From an uncultured Veillonellaceae bacterium (GTDB lineage: Bacteria > Bacillota > Negativicutes > Veillonellales > Negativicoccaceae), in NCBI GenBank assembly GCA_900556745.1, contig USPU01000002.1:1-49797 (forward strand): a stretch of DNA of 49,797 nucleotides. Reading direction: 5' to 3'. Below the pieces are notes generated by a model. It was not told the origin of the DNA. It did not search any database and was given only the letters and a program-made list of their open reading frames with translations. Shown here in pieces: positions 1 to 6,857 of the stretch (positions within the stretch are counted from its first letter, which is position 1; each line of letters starts with the position of its first letter). Position numbers and translations under genes: made by a program.

Positions 1-218
1 AACGTAGTCAACGCGAAAACAATACCCAAAATGACTGTCAAACGCGATAAAATCGCATCTTTGCCACGCGCTTTACCACCGAAGAAGGTATCTGCCGCGC
101 CGCCGATAGAACTTCCCATACCGGCTGTCTTGCTTTCTTGCAGAACCACAACGGTAATCAATAATACCGCGATGATCATCTCTGCAAACATCAACGTCAT
201 CTTCAAAACAGTTGTCAT
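1..218 (-). CDS. secG: Preprotein translocase subunit SecG (3' end cut by window edge)
   Basis: SecG is the small membrane subunit of the SecYEG protein-export channel. Reading the minus strand from the ATG at 216-218 gives about 72 residues: a first membrane helix (IIAVLLITVVVLQESK), then a glycine-rich cytosolic loop containing GMGSSIGGAADTFFG, then the start of the second helix (LTVILGIVFAL). The VVLQ-x-SK and G-G-A-x-x-x-F-G patterns are characteristic of SecG. The start lies 8 nt after the sigH stop and is preceded by AAAGGAAAGG, so it is probably cotranscribed with sigH. The C-terminal end lies outside the window. Confidence 0.9.
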   Translation of the reverse strand, partial: MTTVLKMTLMFAEMIIAVLLITVVVLQESKTAGMGSSIGGAADTFFGGKARGKDAILSRLTVILGIVFALTT

Positions 219-226
219 CCTTTCCT

Positions 227-853
227 TTAATGATTTCGAAAATATAATTCCATCTTACGCTTCATGCGCTGAATCGCATTATCTACTGTTTTTACCGGAC
301 GACCGATGCGTTGCGCAATCGTTTCATAAGGAAGTCCTCGTAAATAGTAGAGCAGCACCCGCAATTCCAGCTTGCTCAAAACGCGCGGCACCGCTTGTGA
401 AAGCGATACCATCCACTCGTTACGTAAATAAATCGACTCGGGATCGCTGTCGTTATCTGTTGCCAGTATTTCCAATAACGGACGACCGCCGTCATCCTCT
501 TCAAATACCGATCGATTGAGAGATATATAGGAATTGAGCGGCTGGTGTTTATACCGAGTAGCTCCTTTGATCGCCGTCAGCATTTGCCGGGTAATACAGA
601 TATTGGCAAACGTTTTAAAGCTTGCACCGTATTTAGGGTCGTAATCGCGCGCCGCTTTAAACAGACCGATCATCGCTTCCTGCACCAAATCGTCGCTTTC
701 CGCTCCGGCTAAAAAGTACGAGCGGGTTCTCAATTTGGCTAAGCCTCGATAGCGTTCAATAATCGCTTCCAGAGCCTCGGTGTCTCCTGCTTGGCTGCGG
801 AGTACCAACTCTTCATCCGTCGGCATTTCCGACGAATACTCCGTCGCCTCCAT
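227..853 (-). CDS. sigH: Sigma-70 family factor SigH (sigma-30 type)
   Basis: Alternative RNA polymerase sigma factor of 208 residues. Region 2 is visible at about residues 45-110 (DDLVQEAMIGLFKAARDYDP, then FKTFANICITRQ), and region 4 at the C terminus (LSKLELRVLLYYLRGLPYETIAQRIGRPVKTV) as a helix-turn-helix. Length and the yacP-sigH gene order match SigH of Bacillota, which controls transition-state, competence or sporulation genes. Which role applies here cannot be read from this window. The ATG is preceded by GAGGAGGCG. A strong promoter lies in the gap behind yacP, so sigH can be transcribed separately from the cys operon. Confidence 0.92.
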   Translation of the reverse strand: MEATEYSSEMPTDEELVLRSQAGDTEALEAIIERYRGLAKLRTRSYFLAGAESDDLVQEAMIGLFKAARDYDPKYGASFKTFANICITRQMLTAIKGATRYKHQPLNSYISLNRSVFEEDDGGRPLLEILATDNDSDPESIYLRNEWMVSLSQAVPRVLSKLELRVLLYYLRGLPYETIAQRIGRPVKTVDNAIQRMKRKMELYFRNH

Positions 854-886
854 GCGAACGCCTCCTCACCCAATACATACAAAATC

Positions 887-915
887 ATTATACTTAAATA
901 AAACTAGCGGCGCAA
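887..915 (-). promoter_or_regulatory. Sigma-70 type promoter for sigH-secG
   Basis: On the minus strand TTGCGC (910-915) is followed after exactly 17 nt by TATAAT (887-892). Transcription would start near position 880, about 27 nt before the sigH ATG. The same -35 hexamer (TTGCGC) occurs in the promoter of the rimP operon. Confidence 0.75.
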
Positions 916-925
916 GCACCGTAAT

Positions 926-1456
926 TCATTTGCGGCGGCGCAGTCGCTCTAAAAAATCCCGTGCGTCGGGACACAACTGCTCTGCCAATGCGACGCGCTG
1001 TTTTTGCGTGAAATTTGAATGTTCTTCTTTTTGCGCCTTTTTATCGGCACGTATGTCATGCATCAAATCCCGCACCGATTTGCGGTACGCGCCGCTGCCG
1101 CTGACTTGCGACTGCTCCGGTCCGTCCGACGTCACCACATAGATGTAGCGGTAATTATCACGCTGGCGAAATGCTGCTTTTTCGATATAGCTGTCGGCAG
1201 TGGTTTGCGCCGTCGTATACACGATATGAAAACCGGGTGCACGTTCGATTATTTTGCTGGCATGCCCGATCTTTTTGCCGTCAAATACCAAGACCACTTC
1301 GATCCCCGTGTGCTTTGCCAAGTCGAGCAAGGTATCCGCTAAAAATTCCCGGGCGTGTTCCAGATCATCTTTTTCAAAGCGCCAATACACAGGATCGGCA
1401 AAAATTACATTGTAGCCGTCCACCAGCCACAGCGGTTTCAAATTGTATTCAGGCAT
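926..1456 (-). CDS. yacP: YacP-like NYN-domain RNase
   Basis: NYN (PIN-like) domain protein of about 176 residues. The N-terminal LWLVDGYNVIF holds the first metal-binding Asp; LVFDGKK and the later TADSYIEKAA and YVVTSDGPEQ segments carry the other acidic residues of the fold. In Bacillus the homologue (YacP/Rae1) is a ribosome-associated endonuclease that cuts mRNA during translation. I chose the ATG at 1456, which overlaps the rlmB stop by 8 nt; a TTG at 1486 is an alternative start. Position between rlmB and sigH is the conserved Bacillota order. Confidence 0.85.
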   Translation of the reverse strand: MPEYNLKPLWLVDGYNVIFADPVYWRFEKDDLEHAREFLADTLLDLAKHTGIEVVLVFDGKKIGHASKIIERAPGFHIVYTTAQTTADSYIEKAAFRQRDNYRYIYVVTSDGPEQSQVSGSGAYRKSVRDLMHDIRADKKAQKEEHSNFTQKQRVALAEQLCPDARDFLERLRRRK

Positions 1457-2240
1457 GTTGCGACCGTTGTTGCCGCGCCGCCTCAAACATCATCAGCGCT
1501 CCGGCGACCGATACATTCAATGAGGATACTTTCCCCCACATCGGAATCTGCACCATAAAATCGCAATTTTCACGTACCAGCCGTGAAATGCCCTTACCTT
1601 CATTACCCAGCACGATCACTATTTTGCCGCGCCAATCCGCTTTTGTGTACGTCAAATCTCCTTCCATATCGGCGCCGCCTACCCAAAATCCCGCTTGTTT
1701 CAACGCCGTCAATGTTTGCACTAGGTTGGTGACACGCACAATCGGCAGCCACTCCACCGCGCCGGCCGATGTTTTATGAACGACCTCTGTCACAGCCGCG
1801 CTGCGTCGCTCGGGAATAATGACGGCGGCCGCTCCCGCACCGTCCGCGGAGCGAATGATCGCGCCGAGATTATGCGGATCTTCGACACCGTCCAAAAGTA
1901 TGACCAACGCATTTTCCATATTTTGTACCGTCGCCAGTACGCTTTCCAGTGTGGCGTATTCATACGGTGGTAATTCCACTACGATACCTTGTTGCCGCAC
2001 ATCGGGCACCATTTCTTGCAAGGTTTTAGCATCCGTTTCATGAACGGCAATTCCCGCCTTGCGCGCCGTTTCAACCAACGCTTTCACATCACCGCGCACC
2101 GGCGTCTGCACATAGAGCGCGCGAGCGCGCCCGCTGGCCATTGTCTCAACAGCGCCGCGACGGCCGGCTATATAATGAGCGAAAGCGTCGGTATGCTCAC
2201 GACGTTTACCGCCGAACTTAGGTTTGGCTTTGGATCTCAT
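1449..2240 (-). CDS. rlmB: 23S rRNA 2'-O-methyltransferase, RlmB/TrmH (SpoU) family
   Basis: SPOUT-class RNA ribose methyltransferase of 263 residues. An N-terminal substrate-binding domain (start to about 95) is followed by the SpoU catalytic domain. The three SpoU motifs are clear: LDGVEDPHNLGAIIRSADG (motif 1, catalytic Asn/Arg), VLGNEGKGISRLV (motif 2) and IPMWGKVSSLNVSVA (motif 3), the last two forming the SAM-binding knot. Length and domain order fit RlmB, which methylates G2251 of 23S rRNA, but some Bacillota homologues act on tRNA, so the exact target is inferred. It overlaps the end of mrnC by 23 nt. Confidence 0.88.
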   Translation of the reverse strand: MRSKAKPKFGGKRREHTDAFAHYIAGRRGAVETMASGRARALYVQTPVRGDVKALVETARKAGIAVHETDAKTLQEMVPDVRQQGIVVELPPYEYATLESVLATVQNMENALVILLDGVEDPHNLGAIIRSADGAGAAAVIIPERRSAAVTEVVHKTSAGAVEWLPIVRVTNLVQTLTALKQAGFWVGGADMEGDLTYTKADWRGKIVIVLGNEGKGISRLVRENCDFMVQIPMWGKVSSLNVSVAGALMMFEAARQQRSQHA

Positions 2241-2685
2241 GTCGCATTACCTCCTGCGCAATCGGCCAGGCTGTTTGTAAAAGTGTCTCAAGGCGTTCTT
2301 TTTGATCATGACGATAACAATACCCAAGCAATGCTTCCCACGCCGTACTCTGTTGGTATTCGACAAGCGTCGCGCTGGCGGGCGCATGAAGAGAAAGGTT
2401 ACGGGCGCGGCGGCAGAGATCCCGCTCTGCTTCTGTCAACGTCTCCCATAAAGTCCGTAATACCGCGCTTTGATTTCTCGCCGCCACCAAACGTGCCGCC
2501 AGATCATGCAACACACGCGTTTTGGCAATTCCGGTCGCGGCGAGACGAGTGCGTACAAAAACACTGTAGACGGCGTCACCGACGAACGCATACGTCTGCA
2601 GGTCCCACTCCTCTTCGCTCGTCGTCCCCTGCGCCAAACGCTTGATCGCTTCGTCACGCAGATATAAATATTGTTTAAATTTCAC
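2218..2685 (-). CDS. mrnC: Mini-ribonuclease III (23S rRNA maturation)
   Basis: RNase III-like catalytic domain without a dsRNA-binding domain. In Bacillus, Mini-III matures the ends of 23S rRNA. The segment LQTYAFVGDAVYSVFVRTRL carries the family signature with the catalytic Asp, and LLGYCYRHDQKERL near the C terminus holds the second acidic cluster region (EALLGY). The start is uncertain: GTG at 2685 gives 155 residues, overlapping the cysS stop, but no good ribosome-binding site is spaced for it. A TTG at 2727 would add 14 residues. The cysS-mrnC-rlmB order supports the assignment. Confidence 0.85.
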   Translation of the reverse strand: MKFKQYLYLRDEAIKRLAQGTTSEEEWDLQTYAFVGDAVYSVFVRTRLAATGIAKTRVLHDLAARLVAARNQSAVLRTLWETLTEAERDLCRRARNLSLHAPASATLVEYQQSTAWEALLGYCYRHDQKERLETLLQTAWPIAQEVMRHEIQSQT

Positions 2686-4279
2686 GACGATGCCACGTCG
2701 AACCTTCCGGTCCGTCTTCAACCACAATTCCGATCGCGGCCAGTCGATCCCGCAGCAAGTCGGCGAATTGGTATTTTTTCTCGGTGCGCGCCTGTTCCCG
2801 CAGCGCCAAAACGGATTGCATCACAGCCTGGTAACGTGCTTCCGGCGCATGTTGCGGCGGTTCTGCTTCAAGTTCGACTCCGAGAGCATCAAATCGCTCA
2901 CTCATTTCTTGAGCCAGTTCCGGCAAATCTTCCTCGATTGCCTGTTGGCGAACGCCGACGAGCATTTCCAGCAGCTCTTTGAATTCGTTGTCGTCCACTT
3001 GCGGCTCTTCCCAGATCTGCGGCAAAATACCGAGTACATCCATCATTTCATGCAAAACATCCAGTACCGTATTCAGCGCGCGGGCATCTTCACCGTTATT
3101 TCCGGCAAGATAGATATTCGTATTTTTCACCAACGTAAACATCGCGCCGATGGCCAGTGCTGTGTTGAAATCATCATTCATCGCGGCGATAAACGCGTGC
3201 CGCGCTTCAATCGCCGCCGTACGCAATTCCTGCGCGGTGAAATCTTCTTCCCGATGACCGCGATTGACCGCCTGCCGCAATTTTGCCACCGTTGCCGCCA
3301 GACGAGCCACCGTCCGCTCCGCCTCTTCCAAACGTTCGTCACTGAAGTCCAGCGGGCTGCGATAATGCGTGGAGATAAGGAAAAAGCGCAATGCGTCCGG
3401 ACTGTATTTGGCCAAAATGTCTTTAACGAGGAAGAAATTGCCCAGCGATTTACTCATTTTTTCCTGATCGATTGTGATAAATCCGTTATGCAGCCAGTAA
3501 TTAACGAAAGCGTGACCTGTACAGCCTTCCGACTGCGCAATTTCATTTTCATGGTGCGGGAAAATAAGATCACTTCCGCCACCGTGGAAATCAAATGTGT
3601 CACCGAGATATTTAGTACTCATCGCGGAGCATTCGATGTGCCAACCCGGGCGACCTTTACCCCAGGGGCTGTCCCACGACGGTTCATCGGGTTTAGCCGC
3701 TTTCCACAAAGCAAAATCTCCCGGATTGCGTTTTTCGTCATCGACTGCCACACGCGCGCCCGCCAGCATGTCTTCCACATTCCGACCGGAAAGTTTGCCG
3801 TACGGTGCAAACGTGGAGATGTCATAGTACACATCACCATGCAACGGATAGGCGTGTCCTTCCGCAATCAGTCCTTCGACCATGCGAATGATGTCATCCA
3901 TATGCTCGGATACGCGCGGATAGCGATCTACGCGGCGAATGTGCAGCGCATCCATCACTTCAAAATACGTCGCGATGAATTGCTCAGCAATATCGCTCCA
4001 TTGCACGCCCGCCAGTTTCGCCGCATTGATAATTTTGTCATCCACATCCGTGAAATTTTGAATGTGTGTCACTTGGTAACCGCGATATTCCAAGTAGCGA
4101 TGAATCACATCCCAGGTCACAAACGGTCGAGCGTTGCCGATATGCGAATGATTGTACGGAGTGACACCGCACACATACATTTTCACTTCCCCGGGAGTAA
4201 TCGGCTTGAACTCTTCTTTTTGCTTGGAAAGCGTATTATATACATAAATATTTTTTAAATCCGTTTCATCGACTTGCAT
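2675..4279 (-). CDS. cysS: Cysteinyl-tRNA synthetase
   Basis: Class I aminoacyl-tRNA synthetase of 534 residues that charges tRNA-Cys. The HIGH motif is HSHIGN (residues 44-49), the KMSKS loop is EKMSKSLGN, and the zinc ligands are Cys in VCGVT (about 37), Cys in [10 protein letters not shown], and the HHENE block. The C-terminal DALR-type anticodon domain ends with the basic STWHRREI tail. It overlaps cysE by 14 nt and mrnC by about 11 nt. Cotranscription with cysE behind a cysteine T-box makes expression respond to uncharged tRNA-Cys, the substrate of this enzyme. Confidence 0.97.
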   Translation of the reverse strand: MQVDETDLKNIYVYNTLSKQKEEFKPITPGEVKMYVCGVTPYNHSHIGNARPFVTWDVIHRYLEYRGYQVTHIQNFTDVDDKIINAAKLAGVQWSDIAEQFIATYFEVMDALHIRRVDRYPRVSEHMDDIIRMVEGLIAEGHAYPLHGDVYYDISTFAPYGKLSGRNVEDMLAGARVAVDDEKRNPGDFALWKAAKPDEPSWDSPWGKGRPGWHIECSAMSTKYLGDTFDFHGGGSDLIFPHHENEIAQSEGCTGHAFVNYWLHNGFITIDQEKMSKSLGNFFLVKDILAKYSPDALRFFLISTHYRSPLDFSDERLEEAERTVARLAATVAKLRQAVNRGHREEDFTAQELRTAAIEARHAFIAAMNDDFNTALAIGAMFTLVKNTNIYLAGNNGEDARALNTVLDVLHEMMDVLGILPQIWEEPQVDDNEFKELLEMLVGVRQQAIEEDLPELAQEMSERFDALGVELEAEPPQHAPEARYQAVMQSVLALREQARTEKKYQFADLLRDRLAAIGIVVEDGPEGSTWHRREI

Positions 4280-4946
4280 GGTTTTCCTCCAGTTTTGCTA
4301 AACGTTCTTCCAAAAGTGCGACTTGCTCTTTCAAATTCGTAACTTTCTCTTTGATCGGATCCGGTAATTCCGAATGATCCAAATCAACTTCCTCTTCATC
4401 GTTATCGATATGCAGCGGGCTGATCCCGAGGCTGGAAATCACCTGGCCCGGAATACCGACAACGGTACTGTGCGGCGGCACCGGTTTAAGCACCACCGAA
4501 CCGGCGCCTATTTTGGCACCTTCGCCTACAGTAAACGAACCGAGCACCTTGGCTCCGCAAGCGACTACCACGTAATCTTCGAGCGTCGGGTGGCGTTTGC
4601 CTTTTTCTTTCCCTGTACCGCCCAAGGTTACTCCCTGGTAAAGTGTCACATTATCACCGACAATGGCCGTTTCACCGATCACCACTCCGCCGCCGTGGTC
4701 AATAAAAACACCGTTACCGATCTGCGCGCCGGGGTGGATCTCAATGCCCGTATAAAAACGTGCCCAATGGGACAACAAGCGCGCGATAAAAAAGCAATTG
4801 TGCCGATACCACCAGTGCGATACACGATGCCACCATAATGCATGCAAACCGGGATAGCAAAAAATGACTTCCCAAAAGTTTTTTGCCGCGGGGTCGCGCG
4901 CGAACACGACGCGAATATCATTTTGGCATTGTTGCAAAAAGTTCAC
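4266..4946 (-). CDS. cysE: Serine O-acetyltransferase
   Basis: Makes O-acetylserine from serine and acetyl-CoA, the first step of cysteine synthesis. The protein has 226 residues. After an alpha-helical N-terminal domain come left-handed beta-helix hexapeptide repeats (IEIHPGAQIGNGVFIDHGGG, VVIGETAIVGDNVTLYQGV, LEDYVVVACGAKVLG), including the HGxGVVIGE-type catalytic His region. The C-terminal 50 residues are acidic and then a predicted coiled coil (LKEQVALLEERLAKLEE). The start is GTG, preceded by AAGGAG at 6-7 nt. It is the first gene behind the T-box leader. Confidence 0.95.
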   Translation of the reverse strand: MNFLQQCQNDIRVVFARDPAAKNFWEVIFCYPGLHALWWHRVSHWWYRHNCFFIARLLSHWARFYTGIEIHPGAQIGNGVFIDHGGGVVIGETAIVGDNVTLYQGVTLGGTGKEKGKRHPTLEDYVVVACGAKVLGSFTVGEGAKIGAGSVVLKPVPPHSTVVGIPGQVISSLGISPLHIDNDEEEVDLDHSELPDPIKEKVTNLKEQVALLEERLAKLEENHASR

Positions 4947-4960
4947 TTGCCGCTCCTTAA

Positions 4961-5193
4961 AATAAAAAAACCACCTGCTGCAGAGGCGTTTTAACGCGGT
5001 TCCACTCTGCTTTACAGATAGCTGTATCTCGATCGTCGTAACGGGACTTTACCGTTGCTGCGTACTCATTTTCTGCAGCACCACTCCGGGAGGCACTTCA
5101 ACGTTGGTTGCCAAGCGAACTCACAGCCACGATCCGCTCTCTCTTAAGACAACACCGACGTTTACTTTTTCCGTTCATCGTGTATTTTCAATA
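4961..5193 (-). promoter_or_regulatory. T-box riboswitch leader, probably tRNA-Cys specific, upstream of cysE-cysS
   Basis: The minus strand carries the canonical T-box sequence AGAGTGGAACCGCG at 4995-5008. It is followed by a GC-rich segment and a run of seven U (4964-4970), the expected antiterminator/terminator layout, just before the cysE ribosome-binding site. About 90 nt upstream is a long Stem I region with an AGAGAGAG segment. The side expected to hold the specifier loop reads GAAG-UGC-C (UGC at 5093-5095), a cysteine codon. Known mechanism: uncharged tRNA pairs with the specifier and the T-box bulge, so transcription continues. Identity of the T-box is firm; the exact specifier is an inference that agrees with the downstream genes. 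Confidence 0.85.
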
Positions 5194-5199
5194 TAATCC

Positions 5200-5228
5200 A
5201 GTGTAACGAAAAACGATGATTTTGTCAA
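5200..5228 (-). promoter_or_regulatory. Promoter of the T-box/cysE operon
   Basis: TTGACA (5223-5228) and TACACT (5200-5205) on the minus strand with a 17-nt spacer. The start site would be near 5193, just before the Stem I region of the T-box leader. The -35 box begins 4-5 nt after the end of the upstream structured RNA. Confidence 0.75.
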
Positions 5229-5232
5229 CTTG

Positions 5233-5437
5233 AAAACTGTTTATCGGCTGACCTGGTCTTTGCCCCCACACTCGCCTGCTGGAACTTTCGCTCCTCTCGT
5301 CACTATTCGCCCTCTCGGTTTTACCGGCAGGTCTTACTTCTAAGCCGCACCATGCTCAAAAACATTTTTGTTTTCTTACGTGGGTCGTTTTGCCTGCGAC
5401 TGGCCTCGACTTGCAACCACAGACCCGTAAACAGTTT
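5233..5437 (-). ncRNA. Structured non-coding RNA, about 205 nt, family not recognised
   Basis: No protein is supported here. The two ends pair: AAACUGUUUA (5437-5428) with UAAACAGUUU (5243-5234), ten perfect pairs, extended by CGG/CCG around one bulged A. The predicted start of the upstream promoter falls on the first base of this helix. Inside are a bulged hairpin (GUGG and GUCG against CGACCCAC), an AAAACA/UGUUUU hairpin, CGGUAAAACCG, GGAGCGAAAGUUCC, and a 6-bp helix GACCUG (5333-5328)/CAGGUC (5255-5250). The purine-rich loops favour the minus strand as the RNA. Length and closed ends resemble 6S RNA, but the branched interior does not fit its rod shape well. Location downstream of comF on the same strand recalls raiA-motif RNAs. 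Neither is established. Confidence 0.65.
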
Positions 5438-5442
5438 GCCTC

Positions 5443-5471
5443 ATTCTACAAACAGGATTACAAAAAGTCAA
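5443..5471 (-). promoter_or_regulatory. Strong promoter of the structured RNA
   Basis: TTGACT (5466-5471) and TAGAAT (5443-5448) on the minus strand, separated by 17 nt. Predicted transcription start at about 5435-5437, coinciding with the 5' base of the closing helix of the RNA. Confidence 0.72.
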
Positions 5472-5528
5472 GCTAAAAAGATCGTTTCTTCTATATAAAA
5501 TCGGCATACGAAAATCGAAGATTTTGTC

Positions 5529-5556
5529 TCGTCCAAACCGAAAAAAAGGGTATAAT
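5529..5556 (+). promoter_or_regulatory. Probable promoter of the HD-GYP gene
   Basis: A perfect -10 box TATAAT lies at 5551-5556 on the plus strand. The -35 side (TCGTCC at 5529-5534, 16-nt spacer) is poor. The start near 5563 leaves a leader of about 48 nt before the ATG at 5611, which argues against translation from ATG codons further upstream. Confidence 0.5.
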
Positions 5557-5610
5557 GAAATAAGGCTTAAAGAAACATACTCTTTACATAAACGAGCAAG
5601 GGTGTTTGGC

Positions 5611-6213
5611 ATGTTTACCTTAAATTTAATGCATACGGCGGCAGTGTACCAAAAAGATCGACGCGAATTGGGCCGAGTCATGGAGCCCATGCTTTTTTTG
5701 CTGCGCCAAAAAAGCCACCGACTCTACTCGCATTCGATTCAGGTCGCGCATTACTCAGCCAGCATCGCTGCTCAAATGGGTTTACCGGCCACCGAAATTG
5801 AAACGATTCAATCGGCCGCCCTGCTGCATGACATCGGCCTTTTGACCTTGCCGACAGTGGCGTTGCACAAGATGCCTTTCTTAACGAGACGCGAACAAGC
5901 CCTTTACAAAAAACATCCGGATCTCGGCAGCAATATGCTCGAAACGATTCCGGCTTGCCAGCATATTATTCCTTATATCCGACATCATCATGAGCGCTGG
6001 GACGGCACCGGTTTTCCCAAACATCTGCGCGGCGTAAATATTCCTTTGGGCGCCCGCATCATTGCCGTCGCCGATTACTATGAACAAATCACCAATCCCT
6101 CGGCGGAAAATTGGGCGAAAACAAAACAGGAAGCGTTGAATGAACTCTTCAGCGCCTCCGGTCTTCTGTTCGATCCGTCGATTGTCCGTGTGTTTATCGA
6201 CATTTTAAGTTAA
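5611..6213 (+). CDS. HD-GYP domain phosphohydrolase, probable cyclic di-GMP phosphodiesterase
   Basis: A single-domain protein of 200 residues. HD-GYP hallmarks are present: an HSIQVAHYSASIA helix, the metal-binding LLHDIGLL, KKHPDLGSNML, HHERWDGTGFP, then IPLGARIIAVADYYEQIT. The GYP triad reads GFP, a substitution tolerated in some homologues. Such enzymes hydrolyse cyclic di-GMP or related cyclic dinucleotides; activity is inferred. There is no receiver, sensor or membrane segment, so the input is unknown. ATG 5611 has AAGGG at about 8 nt and follows the promoter; upstream in-frame codons lie before it. The gene converges with comF and the two overlap by 4 nt. Confidence 0.85.
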   Translation: MFTLNLMHTAAVYQKDRRELGRVMEPMLFLLRQKSHRLYSHSIQVAHYSASIAAQMGLPATEIETIQSAALLHDIGLLTLPTVALHKMPFLTRREQALYKKHPDLGSNMLETIPACQHIIPYIRHHHERWDGTGFPKHLRGVNIPLGARIIAVADYYEQITNPSAENWAKTKQEALNELFSASGLLFDPSIVRVFIDILS

Positions 6214-6857
6214 CGTGCGCCCGACGCGATTACCCAACCGATAATTTGCGCGGCACCGGCGCGGTGCAAAATACGTGCCGCTTCTTCCAGCGTAGCGCCC
6301 GTAGTATAGATATCATCCACAAGAATCACCGTACAACTTGTCAATGGAGCTCCTTCCCACCGGAAGGAGTTTTTTATATTGGTATGACGATCCGTACGAC
6401 TCAATGTGGATTGCGCCGGGGTGTGACGTATTTTGACAAGGTCTTTTGACCACTGCCAACCGCGCTCTCTCGCGAGCGGTGCGAAAATTTCCGCCACCTG
6501 ATTAAAGCCGCGCTCGGCGTAGCGCTCCCGCGAAAGTGGAATCGGCACGCACAGCGCGTCATCCGGAAACGCATCCGGCCATGGAAAATCACGCAACAAA
6601 TTCTGAAATGCCAGCGGATCCAAATGCTTGCGGCCGAATTTATAGCGCAGCAAAGCGCTGCGCACGCCGCCGCGATAATCCGTGCAAGCGTAACATCCCG
6701 CAAGTTTGCCACGATGACTTCCACCAAGCTGCCGCGGCTGCCATACCTCGTCACGGCAATACCGACACCATTCGCCATGCCGACTGACCGCCGCGTGACA
6801 TCCGGGGCAACGCGGCGGGTATAAAAAAGACAAAAAATATTGCCAAAAACTAGGCAT
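6210..6857 (-). CDS. comF: ComF family protein (phosphoribosyltransferase-like)
   Basis: Competence-type protein of 215 residues. The N terminus has a zinc-ribbon pattern (CPGC at about residue 17, CRYC, and a later CYAC). The C-terminal half is a PRTase fold with the PRPP-loop signature VILVDDIYTTGAT. ComFC homologues participate in uptake of transforming DNA, probably acting on single strands in the cytoplasm; the biochemistry is unsettled. It overlaps recD2 by 8 nt and so is likely expressed with recD2 and the chorismate mutase gene. Its 3' end overlaps the converging HD-GYP gene. Confidence 0.9.
   Translation of the reverse strand: MPSFWQYFLSFLYPPRCPGCHAAVSRHGEWCRYCRDEVWQPRQLGGSHRGKLAGCYACTDYRGGVRSALLRYKFGRKHLDPLAFQNLLRDFPWPDAFPDDALCVPIPLSRERYAERGFNQVAEIFAPLARERGWQWSKDLVKIRHTPAQSTLSRTDRHTNIKNSFRWEGAPLTSCTVILVDDIYTTGATLEEAARILHRAGAAQIIGWVIASGAR

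Noticed and set aside
2642..4258. Long open frame (538 codons) on plus
   Set aside because: It is the opposite strand of cysS; the minus frame has full Cys-tRNA synthetase motifs and the plus one has no recognisable motif.
5233..5437. Cobalamin riboswitch
   Set aside because: The segment AAGUAAGACCUGCC resembles a B12 box, but the remaining conserved core elements are absent upstream and the next gene behind it is not a B12 gene.
5233..5437. SRP RNA
   Set aside because: No GGAA apical loop or conserved symmetric loop of the SRP S domain could be found.
5376..5690. 104-codon frame on minus across the RNA promoter
   Set aside because: It spans the HD-GYP promoter, the RNA promoter and the RNA 5' region; no ribosome site and no domain.
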